Source of the DNA: Paraburkholderia translucens
Lineage (GTDB): Bacteria; Pseudomonadota; Gammaproteobacteria; Burkholderiales; Burkholderiaceae
Assembly: GCF_020881035.1 (NCBI RefSeq)
Contig: NZ_JAJITC010000013.1
Coordinates: 1-64,000, forward strand
Length of the DNA: 64,000 nt
Direction: 5' to 3'
The position numbers were made by a program, and so were the translations under genes. The notes under the pieces were generated by a model. It was not told where the DNA came from. It did no database searches and saw only the letters and a list, made by a program, of their open reading frames with translations. Position 1 is the stretch's first letter. Each line of letters begins with the position of its first letter. Positions 54,282-60,831 of this stretch are shown one piece after another.

Positions 54282-54575
54282 CTTCGAGACTCTCCTGGGT
54301 GGCCAATGTCGGTTCACGATCTGCCAGGTATCGTAACGGGCTGCCGCGCCATCAGGCAGTCAACCCATCATCCTGGTATCGTTGCTACCTCTCCGGAAGT
54401 CGCCCGCTCGCGGCGCAATCCCATGAATACCCCGCCGGAACGTCGGCTTTTCGACCGATTGACCGCCGGGGAGGTACCCGACAATTCATGGCGATGCGAG
54501 GCGAGTCCGATAGCGCGGCTGCCTCCCGAATGACGAAACGGTATTCGTCACTACGTGCACTTTGTCGAGGCAGAC

Positions 54576-55769
54576 ATGTCAAGCAACATTACGATCACGG
54601 ACGAACTCGTCGCCGAAATCGCCAACCGGATGGCTGACGAGGGCCAGAAGGTGTCTCCCGTCGCCATCTGGTCCGAAGTCCACACTGGTTCGGTGGTCGC
54701 GGTGGCCGCCGCTTTGCGTAAGTGGCGCGAAACGCGCGCCCCACGGGTGCCGCAGGTCGTCGAACGTCCCGCTTTGCCCGACACGGTGACGGACACCATG
54801 CGCGATGCGCTCGACCGGCTGTGGACGTCGGCGCAGGACGAAGCAGAACGTGCCGTGGCGCGACGCCTCGCCGCGATGCGCCAACGTGTCGAGGATGCCA
54901 GCAACGAGCGCGACGATGCGCTCGCGGAACTGCAAACCACCGTGCAGGAGCTCGATGCGCTACAGGTCCAGCTGGACCAGATGACGAGCGCCTACGACGA
55001 GAAGGTCGACGCAATGGCGGGCCTCGAAGAGGACATCGCGCTCGCGGTGCAACGAACCGACGAAGCGGAGAAGCGCGCGCAGGAACTGGCTGAGCGCGTT
55101 TCGCTCCTTGAAGCGGAGCTGGAGCGCGCGGAACTGGCCGCCGGGCGCGAAGCGGCCTCGCGGCAGGCAACCGACGCTGCGGGCGAGGAGGAACTGGCGA
55201 GCGAGTCGGCTGAGTCAGACGTCGAAACGCCTGACCGCGAAGCGGAGCGCGCGGCGCTGGAGGCTGCGCATGCGGAAGCGGTCGCTCGTCTTGAAAGCGA
55301 GCTGGAAGCAATCCGTGCCGAGTTGCAGGCCGAGCAGGAAGCGCACGCGGCCCGCCGGGAAGAGATCGCGGGTGCACAGGCAGAGCGGGATGCCGCCGCT
55401 GGTGAATTGCAGAATGCCCAGACGCAGATCGCGACGCTGTCAGCCAGCTTGTCCGATGCGCAGCAGCGTGCCGAAGGCGCGGCGGCGAGCGCCGTAGAGT
55501 CGGCGGCACCGGCAGGGGTCGACTCGCAGGAACTCGAAGCGTTGAAGGCGCAGATTGCGCGCGACGCGCAAGCGCATGCAGCCGCGATCGCCGAAGCGCG
55601 GGAGACGGTCAGGAAATGGGCTGACTACGCGAACGGCCTGAAGCAGCAACTAACTCAGGCGGCCGAGAAAATGAAAACGATCAACGCTCACCTCGAAATG
55701 CACGGTTATCGCTACGACGAGACGACGGGTGCGGTGTCGAAGCTGAACGCTGAAGGTTCGGCGGTGTGA
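54576..55769 (+). CDS. KfrA-like DNA-binding coiled-coil protein
   Basis: A 397-residue protein. Residues about 1-75 form a KfrA-type N-terminal DNA-binding module (ITDELVAEIANRMADEGQKV, then SVVAVAAALRKWRE). Residues about 85-370 form one very long Ala/Glu-rich coiled coil with regular heptads. The C-terminus again looks ordered (YANGLKQQLTQAAEKMKTIN, then YRYDETTGAVSKLN). KfrA of IncP plasmids is a nucleoid-associated autorepressor that helps plasmid maintenance. Chromosomal relatives exist in Burkholderiales. GAGG precedes the ATG by 6-7 nt. No par genes are adjacent. Autoregulation at its own promoter is probable. Confidence 0.82.
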   Translation: MSSNITITDELVAEIANRMADEGQKVSPVAIWSEVHTGSVVAVAAALRKWRETRAPRVPQVVERPALPDTVTDTMRDALDRLWTSAQDEAERAVARRLAAMRQRVEDASNERDDALAELQTTVQELDALQVQLDQMTSAYDEKVDAMAGLEEDIALAVQRTDEAEKRAQELAERVSLLEAELERAELAAGREAASRQATDAAGEEELASESAESDVETPDREAERAALEAAHAEAVARLESELEAIRAELQAEQEAHAARREEIAGAQAERDAAAGELQNAQTQIATLSASLSDAQQRAEGAAASAVESAAPAGVDSQELEALKAQIARDAQAHAAAIAEARETVRKWADYANGLKQQLTQAAEKMKTINAHLEMHGYRYDETTGAVSKLNAEGSAV

Positions 55770-55792
55770 CGGGACGACGCACGAGCGCCCGT

Positions 55793-55823
55793 GATCAGGA
55801 TTGATATTGCAGGCATCCTGATC
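55793..55823. terminator. Hairpin between convergent genes
   Basis: GATCAGGAT pairs with ATCCTGATC across a 13-nt loop, midway in the 108-bp gap between the KfrA-like and acyltransferase stops. There is no clear T-run on either strand, so it is at best a weak bidirectional terminator. Confidence 0.4.
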
Positions 55824-55877
55824 GCGAGCGCTTAACCCCAAAAAACGGAGCCCGGCCGACGCGATCCCGGTCAATCG

Positions 55878-56993
55878 CTACGTCTGTCCGCCCACGCCAC
55901 CGATTGGCCCGATGGCTGACACTTCGCCTTCGGTCGCGGCATCGCCTTTGACGACCACCGTGGGCGCCTCCATCACCATCGGTCGCACCGGGAACAGCGC
56001 GTCGCGCAGGCGAAGGAACGGAAATTCGATCGCTCGGGAGGTCACGAATCCGAGTCCGATGGCAATCGCAAACTGCGCGGCCACCACCAACGCCCACGCA
56101 ATGAGTGGAGAAACGCCGAGCGCCGCTGTCTTGCGCATCAGGATCTCACCCGGCGCGAGCGCGAGCGAATGCCACAAGTAGATGCCATACGAGTACACGC
56201 CAATCCAGGCGATTACTCGAAACACGAGCGAGTCGCGAATCGTCGCAGAGTACTCCAACACGAGAACGATCAGCGCGACATAGCCGATCCCCTGAATCGT
56301 GTAGCCGATGCTTTCATCAAGCGCGACGTGCTGTGTGCCCAGCACAAGCCACGCGACGAGCGCCAGCACGAGCGCGACCAGCACGCCTTGCTGCTGGGCA
56401 AAGCGCTTGTAGGCATCAGGCTTCATGTAGTAGAAGACGGCGAGAATCACGCCGTAGAGAAGGCTGTCCATGCGGTACTGCGTATAAAAGAAAGCCGCCA
56501 TCAAATCACCGTGAATGACGACCTCGCTACGCGCGACAAGCACGGCAGCGCAGATTGCGCCGACCACCCAGAGAATCGTGTTCGCGCGGGCACGAAATCT
56601 CGCCAGCAGCAACAGCAGCACGGGGAGGAACAGATAAAAATGCTCTTCGACCGCAAGGCTCCAGGTCTGAGCGATCGATGTGCCGAAGTAGTTCTGTAGA
56701 TGCGTGAGGTTCTGCCACAGAAACGTGTTGATCGGGTGGCGGCCAGCCAGCACGTGAAAGAGGATTAGCGCGTAGGACGCAGGCCAGATCTTGAAGATAC
56801 GCCGCACGATGAAGCGCCGCGCATCGACGTTCCCGGTCTCCGCATATTGACGCAATAGCAGCCCCCCGACGAGGAATCCGCTTAGCGTGAAGAACAGATT
56901 CACGCCTTCCCGGCCGAAGTGGTTCAATGGATATTGGATCATCGAGATGAGCCAATAGCCGGTGTCGACCCAGTGGAAATGAAAACCCATCAC
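55878..56993 (-). CDS. Acyltransferase-3 family protein, phase-variable, out of frame as assembled
   Basis: A membrane O-acyltransferase (OafA/NodX family) that would acetylate LPS, exopolysaccharide or another glycan. The given span (371 codons from GTG) has nine or so helices, NLFFTLSGFLVGGLLLRQYA, SLAVEEHFYLFLPVLLLLL and YLWHSLALAPGE. It lacks the family's first segment, but the frame upstream of 56993 reads ARAIELDFVRGIAIIAV, the conserved R-G-I-A start helix. That reading passes through a 5-bp tandem repeat (57041-57128) to in-frame stop TAA at 57164-57162 without any start codon. The only sensible start, ATG 57139, is out of frame by one pentamer. With 16 or 19 repeats instead of 17, a full protein results (about 418 residues at 16 copies). 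So the gene appears switched off here. Confidence 0.85.
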   Translation of the reverse strand: MMGFHFHWVDTGYWLISMIQYPLNHFGREGVNLFFTLSGFLVGGLLLRQYAETGNVDARRFIVRRIFKIWPASYALILFHVLAGRHPINTFLWQNLTHLQNYFGTSIAQTWSLAVEEHFYLFLPVLLLLLARFRARANTILWVVGAICAAVLVARSEVVIHGDLMAAFFYTQYRMDSLLYGVILAVFYYMKPDAYKRFAQQQGVLVALVLALVAWLVLGTQHVALDESIGYTIQGIGYVALIVLVLEYSATIRDSLVFRVIAWIGVYSYGIYLWHSLALAPGEILMRKTAALGVSPLIAWALVVAAQFAIAIGLGFVTSRAIEFPFLRLRDALFPVRPMVMEAPTVVVKGDAATEGEVSAIGPIGGVGGQT

Positions 56994-57139
56994 CGCGATG
57001 ATTGCAATGCCGCGTACGAAGTCAAGTTCGATTGCGCGCGTGCTGTGCTGTGCTGTGCTGTGCTGTGCTGTGCTGTGCTGTGCTGTGCTGTGCTGTGCTG
57101 TGCTGTGCTGTGCTGTGCTGTGCTGTGCAGGATTTTCAT
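56990..57139 (-). CDS. Off-phase leader peptide of the acyltransferase gene
   Basis: With 17 repeat copies, ATG 57139 opens a 49-codon peptide: MKIL, then repeats of His-Ser-Thr-Ala-Gln, then ARAQSNLTSYAALQSSR and TGA. The TGA overlaps the internal ATG 56990 of the acyltransferase (TGATG), so reinitiation there could give a protein missing the first helix. In the in-frame phase this same ATG would start the full acyltransferase. Confidence 0.5.
   Translation of the reverse strand: MKILHSTAQHSTAQHSTAQHSTAQHSTAQHSTARAQSNLTSYAALQSSR
57041..57128. repeat. Pentanucleotide tandem repeat (TGCTG, 17 full copies plus 3 nt)
   Basis: Seventeen exact head-to-tail copies of TGCTG on the plus strand (CAGCA on the coding strand), with a partial eighteenth, no interruption. 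A unit of 5 bp is not a multiple of 3, so gain or loss of a copy shifts the reading frame. No frame through the repeat on the coding strand contains a stop; all read as cyclic His-Ser-Thr-Ala-Gln. It lies within the 5' coding region of the acyltransferase-3 gene. Confidence 0.97.
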
Positions 57140-57200
57140 AATCGTTCTTCTCGCGGTTTTGTTATTGATTCAAAACTCACCGATTCAATTCTTTGTTCGG
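57125..57200 (-). promoter_or_regulatory. Leader region of the acyltransferase gene, related to the GDSL gene leader
   Basis: On the minus strand, CGAGAAGAAC precedes the ATG at 57139. Over about 60 nt upstream the sequence closely follows that of the GDSL lipoprotein gene (58610-58675), with GAGAAGAAC and CTCAC/GTGAG words in the same order. The AGAAG element is the likely, if weak, ribosome site. The rest of the gap to 57347 shows no gene. Confidence 0.5.
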
Positions 57201-57347
57201 CACCCGTTTCCTTTCCGTCGATCTCAAGCATATCCGCGCGTCCCTGCGCAGCCCTTAAATACGTAGGGAAGCTAGTCCCATAGTCCAGCCAGATAAATCA
57301 ATTTGCATAGTGCCGGTAGCATGCACATTCGCAGCTTTCCGTGCGCA

Positions 57348-58595
57348 CTACCAGTTCTTTGACGTAAGGAATGATTTGACCTGCTGAGCGACTATCGCGT
57401 ATCCCGCGTCGTTAAGATGCACAATGTCAAAACGCAGGGAAGTTGGCGGGATATTGTTGGTGTGATCGATGACGTCCTGAGGAAGGCTCGGATTGTATGC
57501 ATTGACCAGTGGCGTCTCGATATCGATGAAATTGTCCGGATACGTCGCTTTCAAGGTCGCGTTCAGATCGTCGATTGTCTGCGCGCCCGCGGCACCGGGA
57601 TATTCCACGGGAAGGTCGGCCTTGGTGACTGAAAGCACCACGAAGTGCGCATTAATTGGCTTGAGCCACTGCACGATCGATTTGACGTCCGCGATAACTG
57701 TCGTCGGGTCCCAGTAATTGTTTCGACCGACCCAAATGAGCGCGGTCCACGTGTCATATCCCTGCGCGTCGGCGACGAAGCTGGACCCCGGTGAACAGGC
57801 GACCGCCTGCCCGGAGGTATCGCGGGTGAATGTGTACGTTTCACTTGTAGAAGGAGGTCCGCCAACGGCCGTGCGCGCAAGCACACCATGAACGGAGCAA
57901 ATTGTTCCCAACACGCTTCGGGTCACATCGTCTGCTGGTGTCGAAAGCAGGCTGGTCGATAAGTTAGAGGCATTTACAGGCCCGCTCGACGGAACCGCAC
58001 TGTTATCGAGCGTCATCGCTGTCGACTCGGCTCCAATCCGGGTGGCGATCTGCGTTGAGGTCTGGCCGCCGACTCCGGCGTTAATATAAGTTCGGTTATT
58101 GAGCAGAGCGGACAGTTGCTCTGGATAGCCGCCGCCGGACGAGCCGACGCCAACGGTGAGGCTGTCCCCCACAGCAAACAGGTTCGACGACGATACGGCC
58201 GGATACTCCGTTCCGCCAGTCACGGGCGCGAAGTATTGTTCCGATGTGCCGTTTCTGTCTGTCGTATAGAGAACCTTGGTGCCATCCGCACTGAAATTTG
58301 GCGACGTGTTATTCCCGACGCGCGTGATTTGGGTCGTAACATTAGTGCTTGTATCCACGACAAAGACTTGATATTTGCCAGAGACCAACTGGGAATATGC
58401 ACCATAGTGGCCGCTCGTAGCGGTTGGAGTAGGAGTTGTAGCAGTCGGAGTTGGGGTTGGAGTCGTTGGAGTCGGAGTTGTTGGAGTTGGAGCTGTAGCA
58501 GTTGGAGTGGTGGCCGACGAATTGCCGCCGCCCCCGCAAGCACTGAGGATCAGCGTGGTAGCAAACGCCACGCAGAGCGATTGTTTTCTGTTCAT
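57348..58595 (-). CDS. GDSL/SGNH-family lipoprotein hydrolase
   Basis: A 415-residue secreted esterase-like protein. The signal peptide ends in a lipobox (LILSAC, then GGGG), so it should be lipid-anchored. A Thr/Pro-rich linker (residues about 25-60) follows, then a WD40/TolB-like beta segment (SPNFSADGTKVLYTTDRNG), then the SGNH hydrolase: nucleophile Ser 145 in FAVGDSLTVG, block III-like WVGRNN, and the C-terminal Asp 390/His 393 pair (DIVHLND). Start 58595 has GAGGA about 8 nt upstream; an ATG at 58616, in the leader shared with the acyltransferase gene, would add seven residues. SGNH esterases and acyltransferases often act on the same glycan, which may explain the pairing. Confidence 0.85.
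   Translation of the reverse strand: MNRKQSLCVAFATTLILSACGGGGNSSATTPTATAPTPTTPTPTTPTPTPTATTPTPTATSGHYGAYSQLVSGKYQVFVVDTSTNVTTQITRVGNNTSPNFSADGTKVLYTTDRNGTSEQYFAPVTGGTEYPAVSSSNLFAVGDSLTVGVGSSGGGYPEQLSALLNNRTYINAGVGGQTSTQIATRIGAESTAMTLDNSAVPSSGPVNASNLSTSLLSTPADDVTRSVLGTICSVHGVLARTAVGGPPSTSETYTFTRDTSGQAVACSPGSSFVADAQGYDTWTALIWVGRNNYWDPTTVIADVKSIVQWLKPINAHFVVLSVTKADLPVEYPGAAGAQTIDDLNATLKATYPDNFIDIETPLVNAYNPSLPQDVIDHTNNIPPTSLRFDIVHLNDAGYAIVAQQVKSFLTSKNW
58427..58508. repeat. Imperfect hexamer repeat (GGAGTN) coding a Thr-Pro linker
   Basis: A run of GGAGTT/GGAGTC/GTAGCA-type hexamers on the plus strand, coding on the minus strand for alternating Thr-Pro and Ala-Thr. Since the unit is a multiple of 3, copy changes would alter linker length without breaking the frame. 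Confidence 0.6.
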
Positions 58596-58609
58596 GGACA
58601 TTCCTCGGC

Positions 58610-58680
58610 ATTTCATGATTGTTCTTCTCGGGTGGTTTGTTCTCGACTCCAACCTCACAGATTTGATTGTTTCCTTACAC
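58610..58680 (-). promoter_or_regulatory. Leader of the GDSL lipoprotein gene
   Basis: This shares the word order CGAGAAGAACAATCATGAAA and further upstream GTGAGG and AATC words with the acyltransferase leader at 57125-57200, roughly three-quarters identical over about 60 nt by eye. It probably contains the translation-initiation region and part of the promoter. Confidence 0.5.
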
Positions 58681-59029
58681 TCACTTATTAATCCGCCAAA
58701 TTCAAGCCTGGATTGACTGTCTTTCGCCCATCACGAACTGGTTCGCGACTCACTGTGCGGTCTTCTCTATATGTTTGTTTCTGGGATTACCATCGATATG
58801 GTCGATGAACTCTGGCAAATAGCCGTGATGCACCAGTAAATCAGTCGGTGGGTAGATCCATTCCGACCGATGGAACGTGTATATGCCGATGCCCGGCCAG
58901 AATGCTTACAAAGTGGAAGCGGCGCGTTTCAACCGTTGGCTGGTTCAGGAACGCCGCTTGCGGAAATCAGAGCCGCCGCGGCGTCTGCCCAAAACGACGA
59001 TGAGCGGGCAGTTCGGTGATGGAGGCTCG

Positions 59030-60352
59030 ATGAAAGGCAAGCGGGTGGCAATGGCGGGCGTGGCCGCTGTTCTGATTGCTCTCGGAGCCGCATACGGCAG
59101 ATGCGTTGCGCATGCAGGAGAGCCCACGTCAAGTCCCGTGAACGGGACCTTCGCCACCGGCACCGGCACCGACACCGCGGCCGTGACGCGCGGCGCGAAG
59201 CTCGCGGCGGTTGGCGATTGCGTCACGTGCCACACCGCGACCGGCGGCGAGCCCCTCGCGGGCGGACTGCCGCTGCAAACGCCCTTCGGCGTCGTGTATT
59301 CCACCAACATCACCCCGGACGACGAAACCGGCATCGGCCGCTGGTCGCTCGACGAATTCGCCCGCGCGATGCGACTCGGCGTGTCCCGCGACGGCCATCT
59401 GCTCTATCCCGCGTTTCCGTATCCCCACTTCACGCACATGAGCGATGCCGACATGGCGTCGCTCTATGCCTGGCTGATGAGCCGCGATCCCGTCAACGCC
59501 CGTGCGCCACACAACGATCTGATCTTCCCGCTAGGATTCAGGCCCATCATCGCCGTGTGGAATCTTCTCTATCTGCGTACCGGCAGCGAAGCAGCGCCGT
59601 CCTCCTCCGAAGCGCCGGACATCGCACGCGGGCGTTATCTGGTCGAAAGCCTCGGTCATTGCGGTGCGTGCCACACGCCGCTCGACCACCTCGGCGCAGA
59701 GCGCCGCGACCACGCGCTGGAAGGCGGCACGATCGAAGGATGGGATGCTCCCGCGCTCACGGATCTCGCGTCGCGGCCGACTCCCTGGACGCAGGCACAA
59801 CTCGTCAGCTATCTGCGCACCGGCCTCGCCAGCGCACATGGCGCGGCGGCAGGTCCAATGCGCCCCGTCACGCGCATGCTCGCCGACGCATCCGCTTCGG
59901 ACGTAGAGGCGATCGCCGCGTATCTGCTGGCGCTGGCACCCGGATCACAAGACGTGGCCGGGCACGCCGTCGCTTCGCCAGCCGCTTCCGCTGCGCGCGT
60001 GCCCGTCGCCAACGTCTCCGGCAACGGCGCGAATCTCTTCGCCGCAGCCTGCGCATCGTGCCACGCCGAAGGCGCGCCGATGTCGAGCGGGAGCACCGGA
60101 GCGCCGCTGTCCCTCTCCACGGCCGTCAACGCCGACAGTCCGCGCAATACGGTTCGCATCATCCTCGATGGAATCGACTGGCACGAAAGCGACGCCGCGC
60201 CCTTCATGCCAGCATTCGCCGGCACCTTCACGGACGCGCAGATCGCGGAGCTCGCCAACTACACGCGCGCCCGCTTCACCGCACGCGGCGCGTGGCCCGC
60301 GCTCGACGCCGACGCGGTCGCGCATTTTCGCAAGGACGGGCCGCCACGATGA
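59030..60352 (+). CDS. Triple-heme cytochrome c (electron-acceptor subunit)
   Basis: A 440-residue periplasmic cytochrome with three c-type heme sites: CVTCH (64-68), CGACH (211-215) and CASCH (341-345). This is the three-domain layout of alcohol/aldehyde dehydrogenase cytochrome subunits. The start at 59030 gives a signal anchor (VAMAGVAAVLIALGAAYG) and has GGAGG 5 nt upstream; the longer reading from 58877 begins outside it. The stop overlaps the next gene's ATG by 4 nt (ATGA). It would carry electrons from the molybdenum enzyme to the respiratory chain. Confidence 0.92.
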   Translation: MKGKRVAMAGVAAVLIALGAAYGRCVAHAGEPTSSPVNGTFATGTGTDTAAVTRGAKLAAVGDCVTCHTATGGEPLAGGLPLQTPFGVVYSTNITPDDETGIGRWSLDEFARAMRLGVSRDGHLLYPAFPYPHFTHMSDADMASLYAWLMSRDPVNARAPHNDLIFPLGFRPIIAVWNLLYLRTGSEAAPSSSEAPDIARGRYLVESLGHCGACHTPLDHLGAERRDHALEGGTIEGWDAPALTDLASRPTPWTQAQLVSYLRTGLASAHGAAAGPMRPVTRMLADASASDVEAIAAYLLALAPGSQDVAGHAVASPAASAARVPVANVSGNGANLFAAACASCHAEGAPMSSGSTGAPLSLSTAVNADSPRNTVRIILDGIDWHESDAAPFMPAFAGTFTDAQIAELANYTRARFTARGAWPALDADAVAHFRKDGPPR

Positions 60353-60831
60353 TCACGCTCAACGTCAACGGTGTCATTCAAACGGTCGATGCCGACCCGT
60401 CCACGCCACTGCTCTATGTGCTGCGCAACCAGTTGCAGCTAGACGGCGCAAAGTTCGGCTGCGGTCTCGGTCAATGCGGCGCTTGCACCGTCAGCGTGGG
60501 CGGCGAGCCGGTGTTCTCCTGCCTCATGCCGGTCGTGGCCGTCGGCGACCGGCCCGTGCGAACCGTCGAGGGACTGGGCAGCGCGGAACATCCGGGGCCG
60601 CTTCAGCAAGCCTTCATCGACGCACAAGCCGCGCAATGCGGCTATTGCATCGCCGGCATGATCATGCGCGCGCAGACGCTGCTAGAGCGAACCCCGCACC
60701 CGACCGACGAACAGATCCGCCGCCATATGCAGCCGAACCTGTGCCGCTGCGGCACGCACATGCGTATTCTCGAGGCGATCCGGCAAGTCGCGACGGGCTC
60801 GCCGCGTCCAGACGGAGGAGCACAGTCATGA
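60349..60831 (+). CDS. [2Fe-2S] subunit of an isoquinoline/aldehyde oxidoreductase
   Basis: A 160-residue iron-sulfur subunit. The N-terminal plant-type ferredoxin domain has CGLGQCGAC and a later FSC. The C-terminal helical domain has CGYC and CRCG, giving the second cluster. This is the IorA-type small subunit of the xanthine dehydrogenase family. It is coupled at both ends by 4-nt overlaps with the cytochrome and the large subunit. Confidence 0.94.
   Translation: MITLNVNGVIQTVDADPSTPLLYVLRNQLQLDGAKFGCGLGQCGACTVSVGGEPVFSCLMPVVAVGDRPVRTVEGLGSAEHPGPLQQAFIDAQAAQCGYCIAGMIMRAQTLLERTPHPTDEQIRRHMQPNLCRCGTHMRILEAIRQVATGSPRPDGGAQS

Noticed and set aside
54423..54533. 36-codon plus-strand ORF before the KfrA-like gene
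   Set aside because: It has no ribosome site and no recognisable features; it could be chance within a promoter region.
56919..57283. Plus-strand ORFs with long Cys-Ala-Val-Leu repeats
   Set aside because: They are only the opposite-strand reading of the TGCTG repeat; they have no ribosome site and no protein-like flanks. The coding meaning is on the minus strand.
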